The notes under the pieces: model-generated | Database searches by the model: none | Told to the model about the DNA's origin: nothing | The model's input: only the letters and a program-made list of their open reading frames with translations | Made by a program: the position numbers and the translations under genes | Assembly (NCBI GenBank): GCA_023129325.1 | Contig: JAGMCI010000011.1 | Coordinates: forward strand, 1-64,000 | Length of the DNA stretch: 64,000 bases | Direction: 5' to 3' | DNA from: Caldifarciminota bacterium | GTDB lineage: Bacteria; Hydrothermota; UBA3073; JACQXS01; JAGMCI01 | Shown: piece by piece, positions 24,980 through 33,923 of the stretch | How the letters are laid out: each line of letters starts with the position of its first letter | How positions within the stretch are numbered: position 1 is the stretch's first letter

Positions 24980-25009
24980 TTGGAGTTAGTGAGTCATTAA
25001 GAATTTACA

Positions 25010-26512
25010 ATGAAAACCCCTCTTTATTATCCTTACACTTCACTTGTTAAAGACTATCTTGATATTAAGGAAGAAGATAAATCTGAGAATCCTGCATTCC
25101 GAAGGGATTTGGAGCGCTGTTTCAGGAATAGTGGTAGTAGGGGGTTCAGGAATTTTGTGAAGTCTGAGTTGGGGTTAAAAAAGATTGAAGTCCTTAATTT
25201 AATTGGTAAATACAATGAAGGACTCAAGATAGGGAAAGAATGCCTTACCCTGATGGAACAGGTAAATATAAAAAGAGGGAAGGCAGACTCACTTTTGAGC
25301 TTGAGTGAAGCTTATGATGGCATTAGTTCATATAATGAGATGAAAATTGCAGCCAAGGCAGCATACAGTATATATAAGAGTCTCAAAGATAAAAAAGGTA
25401 TGGCAATGAGTCTCAACAACATTGGTTATGTATATAGTAGTTTCGGCAATTATAACAAGGCGCTTGAATATCACAATCGTTCACTTAAGATAGAAGAAGA
25501 GACAGGCAATAGAAGTGGCGCGGCAATAAGTCTCAACAACATCGGTTATGTGTATAGTAGTCTCGGCAATCACAACAAGGCATTGGAGTATTACAATCAC
25601 TCGCTTAAAATAAGAGAAGAGATAGGCGACAGGAAAGGTGAGGCAACAAGCCTCGGCAATATTGGTAGTGTGTATAGTAGTTTCGGCAATTACAACAAGG
25701 CGCTTGAATATCACAATCGTTCACTTAAGATAGAAGAAGAGACAGGTAATAGAAGTGGCGCGGCAATAAGTCTCAATAACATTGGTTTTATGTGTGACAA
25801 TCTTGGCAACTATAAGAAGGCACTGGAATACTACAGGCGCTCACTTAAGATGCAAGAAAAGATTGGTGACAAAATGCACGATGCAACAAGCCTTAGCAAT
25901 ATCGGTTATGTGTATAAGAACCTTGGCGACTATAACAAGGCACTTAAATATCATAGCCGTTCACTTAAAATAGAAGAAGAGATAGGAAATAGAAGTGGTG
26001 AGGCAATAAGTCTTAATAACATTGGAAACATATATTTGGAAATAGAGAGGTTTGAAAAAGCGGAAGAACACTTTAATAAAGCATTAACTATTGTAAAAAA
26101 ACTGGAATCGAAGGATATGTCATTAAGCGTATTCTCTTCTTTTGCAACTCTCTGCCTTGAAAAGGAAGATATTGATAAAGCAGAGGGCTATGTAAATAAG
26201 GCAGTAGAACTTGCAGAAAAAATGGACTCAAAATCCACCAGGGCTTTTGTCCTTTGTTTATCTGGTCGCCTCGCAACTCTCAAAGGCGAATGGCAAAAAG
26301 CAAAAGAATCTTTTGAGCAAAGCATTGCTATTTTTAAAGAGATGAAGGATAAATTTGAGCTTGGCAAAACATATTACTACTATGCTAAGTCTCAAGTCTC
26401 AAGTTACAAGACTCAAGACTACAAAAAATATCTTATTGAAGCGGAAAAGTTATTTAAGGAACTTGGTGCAAAAGCTTGGCTTAAGAAAGTAGAAGCTGTT
26501 TTAAAAACTTGA
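25010..26512 (+). CDS. TPR repeat protein, paralogue 3 of 4
   Basis: 500 residues. N-terminal block YYPYTSLVKDYLDIKEEDK plus ERCFRNSGSRGFRNFVK; the latter is nearly identical in DNA to paralogue 1, which suggests gene conversion. About six 40-residue TPR units (NNIGYVYSSFGNYNKALEYH) at residues 128-345, including a 240-bp-spaced near-identical pair. A diverged TPR-like C-terminus ends GAKAWLKKVEAVLKT. The gene starts 30 bp after paralogue 2; the next start follows its stop by 2 bp. Confidence 0.85.
   Translation: MKTPLYYPYTSLVKDYLDIKEEDKSENPAFRRDLERCFRNSGSRGFRNFVKSELGLKKIEVLNLIGKYNEGLKIGKECLTLMEQVNIKRGKADSLLSLSEAYDGISSYNEMKIAAKAAYSIYKSLKDKKGMAMSLNNIGYVYSSFGNYNKALEYHNRSLKIEEETGNRSGAAISLNNIGYVYSSLGNHNKALEYYNHSLKIREEIGDRKGEATSLGNIGSVYSSFGNYNKALEYHNRSLKIEEETGNRSGAAISLNNIGFMCDNLGNYKKALEYYRRSLKMQEKIGDKMHDATSLSNIGYVYKNLGDYNKALKYHSRSLKIEEEIGNRSGEAISLNNIGNIYLEIERFEKAEEHFNKALTIVKKLESKDMSLSVFSSFATLCLEKEDIDKAEGYVNKAVELAEKMDSKSTRAFVLCLSGRLATLKGEWQKAKESFEQSIAIFKEMKDKFELGKTYYYYAKSQVSSYKTQDYKKYLIEAEKLFKELGAKAWLKKVEAVLKT
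25434..25793 (+). repeat. Near-identical duplicated TPR segment, 240 bp apart
   Basis: About 25437-25555 and 25677-25795 differ at only a few bases, including shared TTCGGCAATTA.AACAAGGCG and AGTGGCGCGGCAATAAGTCTC. A diverged unit lies between them. Confidence 0.8.
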
Positions 26513-26514
26513 AT

Positions 26515-27981
26515 ATGAGGACAGAACGATATTACCCTTTCACTGCCTTTTTCAGAGATTACTCAGCAAAAGAATTGAATGCTCTAAAATCCTTTCTTGC
26601 AAGTGAGAAGTTCGTTAAATTTATAGACCTTGCCATAGGACTGAAGAAGATAGAAATTTTAGCTCGGATTGGTAAGTGGGATGAAGGACAACAATTGGCA
26701 GAAAGTAAACTTATCGTTGCTGAAAGCATAAGAGATAAGAGTTCTCAGAGCAAGTGTCTATCTATGATTGCCGAATTTAACTGGGACCGTAGTGCTTATG
26801 AGGATGCCTTAATCTATTGTAACACTGTATTAGAACTGGCTCAAGAGGCAAATAACAAGAAGATAGTGATTAAAGTATTAGGTAATATTGGTGGAATATA
26901 TAATTCAAAGGGTAACTATGACATGGGGCTTGAAAAATACAAGCAAGTCTTGAATATGGTTCGTAAGATTGGCGACCATCAGAACGAGGGAAAGGCGCTT
27001 GGTAATATTGGAATCACTTATTATTTAAAGGGAGAATATGATTCTGCGTTGAAATATTTGAATGAAGGGCTTAAAATACTGCAAGAAAGGGGAGATAAAA
27101 TAAATGAGGGGATGGGCTTTGGCTCTATCGGAGCCATCTATGAAGAAAGGGGTGAGTATAAAAAGGCATTAGAATATCATTCAAAAGCATTAAAGATGTT
27201 TCAAGAGCTCGGCAGCACAGATAACGAAGCTATCTGGCTGGGTAATATAGGAAATATCTACTTAAATATAGGAAATTATAAAAGAGCAGAGAAATGTTTC
27301 GGTAAGGCACTTGAGGGAGCAAAGAAGACAGGTGACAGATGGACCGAAGGAATCAATCTCGGGAATATGGGTAAGCTTTATTATGAGAAGGGCGTTCTTG
27401 ATTTAGCCATAAATTATTTTCAGCAAGCACTTGGATTAGCTAAGAAGCTCGGCGAAAAAAGAAGCGAGGCTATATGGCTTAAAGAGATTGGCGAAGTTTA
27501 TAGGATAAAAGGCTTGTATGAGCAGGCACTAAAATACTATAATCAAGCACTTAAAATATACGGGGGAATAAATAAAAAGTTTAAATGTGCAACTCTAATG
27601 GATATAGGAGTTCTATACTTTGAAAAAGAAGAGTATGAAATTGCAGAAAATTATTTGGTGAACGCTGTCAAACTTGCTGAAGAAACTAAAGACATAGCGA
27701 CAAAAGCAATTGTGCTCTTTTATCTTGGGGCAAGCAGAGCAGCTCGCGAGAAAACAGAAAAGCCCTTACAACTCATTTATAGGGGTATTAGAATTGCTGA
27801 GAAATTAGAAAACAAGAAATTGATGGCAGAGGGTTATTTCGTTCTTGGTAAAGCTAAAGCATTAATTGACAAAAGATTGGAAGCCGAAGAAATACTGCAA
27901 AAAGCACACAAATTAGCAAAAGATATAAATAATAAAAGTCTTTATGATGAAATTTGGAGAGAACTAAAGAGAATCTCGTGA
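26515..27981 (+). CDS. TPR repeat protein, paralogue 4 of 4 (diverged)
   Basis: 488 residues from ATG 26515 (MRTERYYPFTAFFRDY). An upstream TTG at 26509 overlaps the previous stop codon and is unlikely. The N-terminal block is shortened and lacks the EEDKSENP segment. TPR units continue through most of the protein (GNIGGIYNSKGNYDMGLEKY, GSIGAIYEERGEYKKALEYH, GNIGNIYLNIGNYKRAEKC). Repeats are diverged at DNA level, so this copy is older or under different selection. Last gene of the cyclase operon. The CNB gene converges on it with a 7-bp gap. Confidence 0.84.
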   Translation: MRTERYYPFTAFFRDYSAKELNALKSFLASEKFVKFIDLAIGLKKIEILARIGKWDEGQQLAESKLIVAESIRDKSSQSKCLSMIAEFNWDRSAYEDALIYCNTVLELAQEANNKKIVIKVLGNIGGIYNSKGNYDMGLEKYKQVLNMVRKIGDHQNEGKALGNIGITYYLKGEYDSALKYLNEGLKILQERGDKINEGMGFGSIGAIYEERGEYKKALEYHSKALKMFQELGSTDNEAIWLGNIGNIYLNIGNYKRAEKCFGKALEGAKKTGDRWTEGINLGNMGKLYYEKGVLDLAINYFQQALGLAKKLGEKRSEAIWLKEIGEVYRIKGLYEQALKYYNQALKIYGGINKKFKCATLMDIGVLYFEKEEYEIAENYLVNAVKLAEETKDIATKAIVLFYLGASRAAREKTEKPLQLIYRGIRIAEKLENKKLMAEGYFVLGKAKALIDKRLEAEEILQKAHKLAKDINNKSLYDEIWRELKRIS

Positions 27982-27988
27982 ATATTTT

Positions 27989-28534
27989 TCAGCTACTTGA
28001 AAAGCCCTTCATCCCTGCCATCCAATCTGCGAGTTCTGAGAAAATTGACCGTGTTGTTCTGGATATCACACGGGAAGGTAATTTTGATATCCTATTCCGT
28101 AACTGAACAGTAGTATCCCTTAATTTTCTTGAAACCAGCACAGCAAGATTCCTCATCACTACGAGTTCTATATTAGAATTCTGTTTGCAGAGTTTGTTAA
28201 AGTCAGCTCTGTATAGCTCTATTATTGCAGCGCCTTCCAGGCACTTCGCCGTGGTAGAACGAGGTATACCATCTATAAATGCAAGCTCACCAAATGTATC
28301 CTTTGACTTTAGGATGCAGATTTTAACATAATCCTTAAAACCTGGTATTTTAGCATCTACTTGCAGACTTCCCTGGACAAGGATACTCAAGGTCTCTTCA
28401 ATATCACCTTGCTCAATTACGATGGCTCCTTTTTTAAATTTTGACTCCTTGCATATCTTTGCCGTAGCTTTAAACTCCTCTTCATTAAGTCCACTAAATA
28501 CGGAAATATCTTTTAAATCATCTATATCTACCAT
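27989..28534 (-). CDS. Cyclic-nucleotide-binding domain protein
   Basis: 181 residues with one CNB domain at about 9-130. The phosphate-binding cassette reads FGELAFIDGIPRSTTA (81-96), with E83 and R92 in the expected places to bind the ribose and phosphate of cAMP or cGMP. The C-terminal 50 residues are helical and hold no HTH, so this is not a Crp-type DNA-binding protein. It converges on the cyclase-TPR operon and is the obvious candidate receptor for its product. The effector step is not visible; the C-terminus may bind a partner such as a TPR protein. Confidence 0.85.
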   Translation of the reverse strand: MVDIDDLKDISVFSGLNEEEFKATAKICKESKFKKGAIVIEQGDIEETLSILVQGSLQVDAKIPGFKDYVKICILKSKDTFGELAFIDGIPRSTTAKCLEGAAIIELYRADFNKLCKQNSNIELVVMRNLAVLVSRKLRDTTVQLRNRISKLPSRVISRTTRSIFSELADWMAGMKGFSSS

Positions 28535-28621
28535 TTCCTCTCCCTTGTTTCTTAATCTACTCTATAAATTCTCTAAAGCCTTATTTCTGTCTGAATTCTT
28601 AACAAACATTTAATTGTGCAT

Positions 28622-29875
28622 TTATGGGAAAATTCCTCGTTGTTTAAGTGCTTTTGCCACTCTATCTATGGCAAGCATATAAGCACCAGTTCTCATATCC
28701 ACTTTCTTGTCTTTAGAAAATGACCACACTTCATCAAAACCCTTGCCCATAATTCGTTTTAGATTTTTATTTACCTCATCAACATCCCAGAAAAATGCTT
28801 GAATATCCTGTACCCATTCAAAATAAGATACTACAACACCTCCAGCATTAGCCAATATATCCGGAACTAAAGTAACCCCTTTGTCTCTTAGTATTTTATC
28901 AGCTTCAGGTGTGGTTGGTCCATTTGCACCTTCTGCTATAATCTTTGCCTTCAGTTTAGATGCATTCTCTTTCGTAATTTGATTTTCCAATGCCGCTGGT
29001 ATAAGAACATCTGCGTCTAAAAGAAGCAGTTCTTCATTAGAGACAGTCTCAGCATCTCCTTTATATCCTTCAAGAAGATGGTTCTTAGATACACTGACAT
29101 GTTTATTTATACTGGCAAGGTCTAACCCCTTTGGATTATAAAATCCTCCCGATACATCACTTACTCCAATAATCTTACAGCCAGCTTCATGAAGGAGGTT
29201 TGCTGCTACTGAGCCAACATTGCCAAAGCCTTGTACAACGACTGTAGTATTTGATATATCGTAGCCTAATTTCTTCATCGTTTCCAAAGTTACAAGCATT
29301 ACTCCTCTTCCTGTTGCCTCACGCCTACCTAATGAGCCCCCTAATCCAATGGGTTTTCCCGTAACAATATCCAGGACAGTTCGTCCTTCAAACATACTAA
29401 TTGTATCCATAATCCATCCCATTGTTTCTGCCCCAGTGTTTACATCAGGAGCAGGAATGTCCCTCTTGGGACCAAGGATTGGCATAATCATAACTGTATA
29501 TCTCCTCGTCATTCGTTGAATTTCATCCTTTGACATTTTGAAAGGGTCACATTTAATACCACCTTTAGCTCCGCCGTATGGAATATTCATTACTGCACAC
29601 TTCCAGGTCATCCAAGCAGCAAGAGATTTAACCTCATCCAGACTAACATCAGGATGGTATCTTATTCCTCCTTTGCAAGGACCTCTTATGCTGGAATATT
29701 GCACACGATGTCCAGTAAATACTTCTACATGCCCATCATCCATTTTTACAGGAATAGCAACTGTAAGCTCTCTCTCTGGATGTTTAAGGATTGTATGAAT
29801 ATTCTCATCTAAGTTGAGATTCTTTGTGGCAATATCAAGTTGTTTCAAAACCATTGAAAAAAGACTACCTGCCAT
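28622..29875 (-). CDS. gdhA: Glutamate dehydrogenase
   Basis: Interconverts glutamate and 2-oxoglutarate plus ammonia. It has 417 residues, the size of the hexameric bacterial/archaeal enzyme. Substrate and catalytic region: KGGIRYHPDV, then IPYGGAKGGIKCDP with catalytic Lys, and APDVNTGAETMGWIMD. The nucleotide-binding motif is VQGFGNVGS; the residue after the second strand (VSDVSGG) gives no sure NAD/NADP choice. The ribosome site GGGGAGG precedes ATG. It lies downstream of the iron-sulfur glutamate synthase and hydrogenase genes but has its own promoter. Confidence 0.95.
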   Translation of the reverse strand: MAGSLFSMVLKQLDIATKNLNLDENIHTILKHPERELTVAIPVKMDDGHVEVFTGHRVQYSSIRGPCKGGIRYHPDVSLDEVKSLAAWMTWKCAVMNIPYGGAKGGIKCDPFKMSKDEIQRMTRRYTVMIMPILGPKRDIPAPDVNTGAETMGWIMDTISMFEGRTVLDIVTGKPIGLGGSLGRREATGRGVMLVTLETMKKLGYDISNTTVVVQGFGNVGSVAANLLHEAGCKIIGVSDVSGGFYNPKGLDLASINKHVSVSKNHLLEGYKGDAETVSNEELLLLDADVLIPAALENQITKENASKLKAKIIAEGANGPTTPEADKILRDKGVTLVPDILANAGGVVVSYFEWVQDIQAFFWDVDEVNKNLKRIMGKGFDEVWSFSKDKKVDMRTGAYMLAIDRVAKALKQRGIFP

Positions 29876-29927
29876 TTTTCCTCCCCTTGTTATTTATACT
29901 TGACAATTTTCTTTAAAATTCAAATTT

Positions 29928-29956
29928 ATTTTATTATATTTTAGCACTTTTGTCAA
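29928..29956 (-). promoter_or_regulatory. Promoter of gdhA
   Basis: Minus strand TTGACA (29956-29951), 17-bp spacer, TAAAAT (29933-29928). A second TTGACA-like box on the opposite strand at about 29899-29905 makes an inverted TTGACAA/TTGTCAA pair across the leader. Confidence 0.6.
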
Positions 29957-30034
29957 GAAATTTTTATAGAATTTCCAGATAAATGTAGTAAATAAATGGG
30001 GAATAATTTTAGGGGTTTTTCTCTATTAAGTCAA

Positions 30035-30163
30035 TTCTTCTAAATCCTTTTTACCTAAATTCTCAACGAATATTGATTTTGGCATTTACAGGAAAACTCC
30101 ACGTGGTTTATGTGCTTATCTTACTCTCTTTATAACAAGCATATAGGCACTTGTCTTCATTTA
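30035..30163 (-). pseudogene. Degenerate duplicate of the gdhA 3' end
   Basis: The stretch aligns by eye with the last ~28 codons and 3' flank of gdhA (about 28567-28710). Shared blocks include CAAGCATATA.GCAC, TTTA.GTGCTT and GGAAAA.TCC. On the minus strand it can be read as an AYMLVIKRV-like remnant of gdhA's AYMLAIDRV, with a stop nearby. It begins right at the stop of the small Cys-rich gene. The rest of 29957-30034 shows nothing. Confidence 0.65.
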
Positions 30164-30328
30164 GATTTTCTTCACGGGTTTCAGGGTCTTCTTGGAGAAA
30201 TTAGAATTCTTTTTGGAAATGGGCTTACCACATACATATTCATCACAATGATAGACGCCTGTTGCTTGTCTCTTGTAAGTGCAGATGTTTCTATACTTAC
30301 AACTACTGCACAACCCCTTCTTCTTCAT
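30161..30328 (-). CDS. Small Cys-rich protein (55 aa)
   Basis: Short ORF MKKKGLCSSCKYRNICTYKR... with Cys at 7, 10, 16, 28 and 33, suited to bind zinc or an iron-sulfur centre. A strong TAGGAGGTGA ribosome site lies 6 nt before the ATG. It sits between the iron-sulfur glutamate synthase gene and gdhA in the same orientation, so it may be a small redox or assembly partner. Its last codons run into the gdhA remnant, so the tail KTLKPVKKI may be recent. I recall similar small proteins with a CxxC...C...C pattern near such clusters but cannot name a family. Confidence 0.7.
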   Translation of the reverse strand: MKKKGLCSSCKYRNICTYKRQATGVYHCDEYVCGKPISKKNSNFSKKTLKPVKKI

Positions 30329-30348
30329 TTTAATCACCTCCTATAGAC

Positions 30349-31812
30349 TTAAGGTATGTCTTCTGCTCCGATTAGCTTGATGCCAGTTATATCTGCTGCC
30401 CCTCTATTAAGGGTTCTCAAGTCATCCTTTGTTAACTTATAAATATCATCGTATCCTGCTAACATAGTCAGTATTTTTAGTTCTCCTGTCATTACTGCCA
30501 GGAAATTTGCAATCCTTCTAGCACCTTCATTTATATCTAGCCGTAGGCTCAAATCCGGGTCCTGAGTTGCTATCCCATATACGCACTTTCCAGTGTTGCA
30601 CTGTTTGCAAACTCTGCATCCAAGTGCTATAAGAGCCGCTGAAGCGATACCAACAATATCAAACCCCATGGCAATAGCTTTAACAGTATCTGCTCCTGTC
30701 TTGATACCACCAAGTAGCATCAACTTGATCTTGTCTTTATGACCTGAATCTTCCAATGCTTTTACAGCAGGAACTATGCATCCCAGAGTGGGGATACCAG
30801 CATGCTCAGTGGTTATTTCAGGAGATGCTCCTGTTCCACCCTCCATACCATCAATAGCAATAGCATCAGGTTCTGCTTCAATTGCAAATTTTACATCGTT
30901 ATATATATTTCCAGGTCCTAATTTAATAATTATGGGAATCTGCCAATCTGTTACTTCTCTCAACAATTCTACATGTTTATCCAAGTCCCCTGGCCGGGTC
31001 ATATCTAAGTGTCTGCAAGGTGATAGAACATCAGTTCCAACAGGTATTCCTCTTACCTTTGCTATTTCAGGAGTGACCTTGTCTGCCATAAGATGGCCAC
31101 CCATCCCCGGTTTTGCACCTTGACCGACTTTGATCTCAATTGCATCTGCTGTCTTCAGATAATGAGTATTGCAACCAAATCTCCCAGTTGACCACTGAAC
31201 AATTAGGTTCTTAGCCAATTTTCTCTCTTCAGGGAAAGAGCCCCCTTCTCCTGTATTAGCAGCAGAGCCCGCCTGAGCAGTTCCTTTCGCTAAAGCCATT
31301 TTGGCATTCTTACTTATTGCTCCATAAGACATTGCCCCAAGCACAATTGGAATATCCAGAGCCAATGGTTTCTTCACCCTCCCTTTACCAATTACTACCT
31401 TGGTGTTGCATTCCTGCCTATATTTATCAACTGGTGTTTTTGAGAGCTGCGCCGGAACGACAATTATATCATCCAGTGTAGGTAATGGACGGCTGGAGCC
31501 ATAGCCCCTTAAGGCATATTCTCCAGTCTCCGCTTTTAAATGAATTGTCTCTACAACATCTGATGTCCAAGAGCCCCTTGACAAAACCTCAGGAGTTATT
31601 GGATCGACAGTAATTGCTTTGACAGGACAGTTTTCTTCGCATATAAGACAACCAGAACACTTTTCAGGATAATATAGGAATGGAGCTGGAAAAGTCTCTC
31701 GTATTCTCTCAAGGAGTGCCTCAGTTGGACAATTTTTCACACATAATAAACATCCAATACACTTATTCCTATCAATGGTTACACGATAAGCTCGCCTGTG
31801 CGATCTAATCAT
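30349..31812 (-). CDS. Iron-sulfur/FMN glutamate synthase domain protein (archaeal-type GltB)
   Basis: Makes glutamate from 2-oxoglutarate and ammonia using low-potential electrons, by family. 487 residues: two [4Fe-4S] ferredoxin motifs at about 18-65 (CIGCLLCVKNCP, CSGCLICEENCP), then the FMN-binding glutamate synthase barrel (PIVLGAMSYGAISKNAK, GEGGSFPEE, IDGMEGGTGASPEI, LLGGIKTGADTVKAIAMG) and a Cys cluster CRVCKQCNTGKCVYGIA. It lacks the glutaminase domain, and no separate one is in the window. The GXGXG domain is encoded upstream at 33914. The start has an AGGAGG ribosome site and lies 12 bp after the hydrogenase large-subunit stop codon. Confidence 0.93.
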   Translation of the reverse strand: MIRSHRRAYRVTIDRNKCIGCLLCVKNCPTEALLERIRETFPAPFLYYPEKCSGCLICEENCPVKAITVDPITPEVLSRGSWTSDVVETIHLKAETGEYALRGYGSSRPLPTLDDIIVVPAQLSKTPVDKYRQECNTKVVIGKGRVKKPLALDIPIVLGAMSYGAISKNAKMALAKGTAQAGSAANTGEGGSFPEERKLAKNLIVQWSTGRFGCNTHYLKTADAIEIKVGQGAKPGMGGHLMADKVTPEIAKVRGIPVGTDVLSPCRHLDMTRPGDLDKHVELLREVTDWQIPIIIKLGPGNIYNDVKFAIEAEPDAIAIDGMEGGTGASPEITTEHAGIPTLGCIVPAVKALEDSGHKDKIKLMLLGGIKTGADTVKAIAMGFDIVGIASAALIALGCRVCKQCNTGKCVYGIATQDPDLSLRLDINEGARRIANFLAVMTGELKILTMLAGYDDIYKLTKDDLRTLNRGAADITGIKLIGAEDIP

Positions 31813-31824
31813 TATTATTTCCTC

Positions 31825-33171
31825 CTATATTGGTTTCTTTATGACCCTTAATTGTGTAGCACCTGCACATGACATGCAGGGGTCGTAAGCACGAATTGCT
31901 TGCTCTATCTTTATCTTCTCCTCATCTGAACACTTACCTTTCTTGCCATTAAGCACAATTTTGGCTGCTTCAAAGGTAGACCTTTCAATGCTTCCCTGAT
32001 GAAAGGTAGTCGGTGCAATTACCCTTGCCTTTCTGACTATGCCTTCACTATCTATTTCGTACTGATGAAGCAGTAAGCCTCGTGGAGCTTCTACCACCGC
32101 TACCCCAATCCCGTCTTTTTGATGTGCAACATTTTTTATGTCCTTATCCAACCCAGATTTAATAATATTCTTCATTCCTTTTATACATTCCACCATCTCT
32201 GCCACTCTTGCAATGTCATAACCCATTGTGGATTGTGTAAAAGTACCAAAAATTTTCTTAAATTCATGAAAGGTTGGATTATCCCAGCTTGCGTCCTCCT
32301 GAATTCTTGCGAGAGCTCCAGTTCTAAACTGACCATTATCTGACCCTAAATCTGTTATATATGGATGTCTTACATAAGAATAATCTTTCTTCTCTTCAGT
32401 TATCCTTTCCAGAATCTGGGTGGGTGTCAAAATATCCACTTTCCCATTTTTCATTAAAAGTTCTATAGGGTTATCGTAGAGCTCAAGTCTTTTACTTTGC
32501 TTGAGTGCTAAAAAGTGGGTCTCAATCATCCCAAATGATAGCATATAATCTTTTCTGTCAGAAAGAATACGATGTGAATAATCCTCCATAATCTCAATCG
32601 GCTCGCTCGCTGAATCCAGCAATTTCATAATATTATCCTGTTTTTCTTGCTCTAATACTCCTAAAACACCGCCGGGTACCGCTATGGTTGTATGCACTTT
32701 TCTACCTGCAATTATTTCTGAAATTTGCTGACCAATCATTCGTAGTTCTATTCCAGCTTCAGGAAAGTCTGGGTATTTTTTCTGCAAGTCGGCTATTGTG
32801 TTCGCTCCTTCAATAAGTAACCCAGGTCCTGCAAGGAAGAAAGTATGTAATGCGTGACTCGCGAGTGTATTCGCAAATAATAGTAATTCACGTATCTTCT
32901 TTGCAGAATCAGGAATAGGAGTTTCCCATGCATCTTCTAATGCTTTACAGGCACAAATATTATGTGCAGTGTAGCAGATACCACATATTCTGGCTGCCAA
33001 CATCGGTACCTCAGAGGCATGTTTTCCTTTAAAGATAATATCAAATCCTCTTGACGGTTCAGTAGCCAGATACTCGGCTTTTTCTACTCCACCGTCTTTA
33101 TCCAGATATAATGTGACAGAAGCATGCCCCTCTAACCTGGCAACATTATCAATTGTAATTACTTTAGACAT
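31825..33171 (-). CDS. [NiFe] hydrogenase large subunit, group 3-like
   Basis: Catalytic subunit for H2 oxidation or evolution. It has 448 residues. Ni-Fe ligands: C63/C66 (RICGICYTAH) and C432/C435 (DPCMSCAGATQLRV). It resembles the soluble MvhA/HoxH-type group 3 enzymes. The residue three after the last Cys is Ala438, where most hydrogenases have His or Arg at the C-terminal cleavage site, so normal maturation is in doubt. It overlaps the small-subunit gene by 13 bp and is followed by the glutamate synthase gene, so the hydrogenase may feed electrons there. No diaphorase or MvhD subunit is present. Confidence 0.92.
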   Translation of the reverse strand: MSKVITIDNVARLEGHASVTLYLDKDGGVEKAEYLATEPSRGFDIIFKGKHASEVPMLAARICGICYTAHNICACKALEDAWETPIPDSAKKIRELLLFANTLASHALHTFFLAGPGLLIEGANTIADLQKKYPDFPEAGIELRMIGQQISEIIAGRKVHTTIAVPGGVLGVLEQEKQDNIMKLLDSASEPIEIMEDYSHRILSDRKDYMLSFGMIETHFLALKQSKRLELYDNPIELLMKNGKVDILTPTQILERITEEKKDYSYVRHPYITDLGSDNGQFRTGALARIQEDASWDNPTFHEFKKIFGTFTQSTMGYDIARVAEMVECIKGMKNIIKSGLDKDIKNVAHQKDGIGVAVVEAPRGLLLHQYEIDSEGIVRKARVIAPTTFHQGSIERSTFEAAKIVLNGKKGKCSDEEKIKIEQAIRAYDPCMSCAGATQLRVIKKPI

Positions 33172-33923
33172 CTCAAGATTTCTTTCTTCTCTTCATCAGT
33201 AAACTTCTTAAATCCTCTATGAAGAAGTATTGGCCCCCTGCACCCCTCACAGGGCATATTTGCCTTAATGCAGGATGCATTACAGCCTCCAATTGTCTGC
33301 CTCCCAAGACATAAATAACCCTGCTCAAGAAAACACTTCTTTGGGTCAGGAGCTTCATCAAGTGCAGTTTTCCATTTACCCCCTGGTGGAATTGGGGGTG
33401 GTTCACCTGTTCTCTCTCTGTCGCACTCATCGCAAACCGTATGAGCAATCTCAGGAACAGGCTTTCCCTCAACCAGAGCAAAGAGGACATCCCTAATCAC
33501 ATTTGCGGGCGGTGGACAACCAGAAATGAAATAATCAACATCAATAAAAGCCTTTGGTGAACATACTAAAGGGTGGAGTTTATGATCAGATTTATTGAAA
33601 TCCCCTTTCTGTGGTCTAAAAGGGGTTTCAAGATTTCCCAAACAGGCAATCCCCCCAAAACAGGCGCACGAACCAATGGCAACCACTTTCTTGGCATGCG
33701 GAGCCATACACTTCACTAAATCTTCGTCCCTATTGGTCAATATTGCCCCTTCTATTATTAGAATGTCCGTTTCAGCTTCTATTGTGGCGGTGACTTTATC
33801 CATCAAGAGGTAGGAATGCACAATATTGATTCCCCCTTTAAACAGGTCTTTACCAATATCCAGGATAGAAACATGACAGCCAGAGCATCCTCCTAACTGT
33901 ATTGTAGAAACATTTATTCCCAT
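33159..33923 (-). CDS. [NiFe] hydrogenase small subunit (MvhG-like)
   Basis: Electron-transfer subunit, 254 residues. Cys ligands for the proximal cluster: C13/C16 (GGCSGCHVSIL), GSCACFGG and SGCPPP. Further Cys in the C-terminal third (CDECDRERTGE, CFLEQGYLCLG, GGCNASCIKANMPCEGCRGP) suggest three clusters in all. No Tat signal, so the enzyme is cytoplasmic. Overlaps the GXGXG gene upstream by 10 bp and the large-subunit gene downstream by 13 bp. Confidence 0.92.
   Translation of the reverse strand: MGINVSTIQLGGCSGCHVSILDIGKDLFKGGINIVHSYLLMDKVTATIEAETDILIIEGAILTNRDEDLVKCMAPHAKKVVAIGSCACFGGIACLGNLETPFRPQKGDFNKSDHKLHPLVCSPKAFIDVDYFISGCPPPANVIRDVLFALVEGKPVPEIAHTVCDECDRERTGEPPPIPPGGKWKTALDEAPDPKKCFLEQGYLCLGRQTIGGCNASCIKANMPCEGCRGPILLHRGFKKFTDEEKKEILRCLK

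Noticed and set aside
18735-28534. Pycsar or CBASS anti-phage system
   Set aside because: The CNB protein has no TIR, membrane or nuclease effector, and the cyclase has the sAC-ATPase layout rather than that of a Pycsar cyclase.
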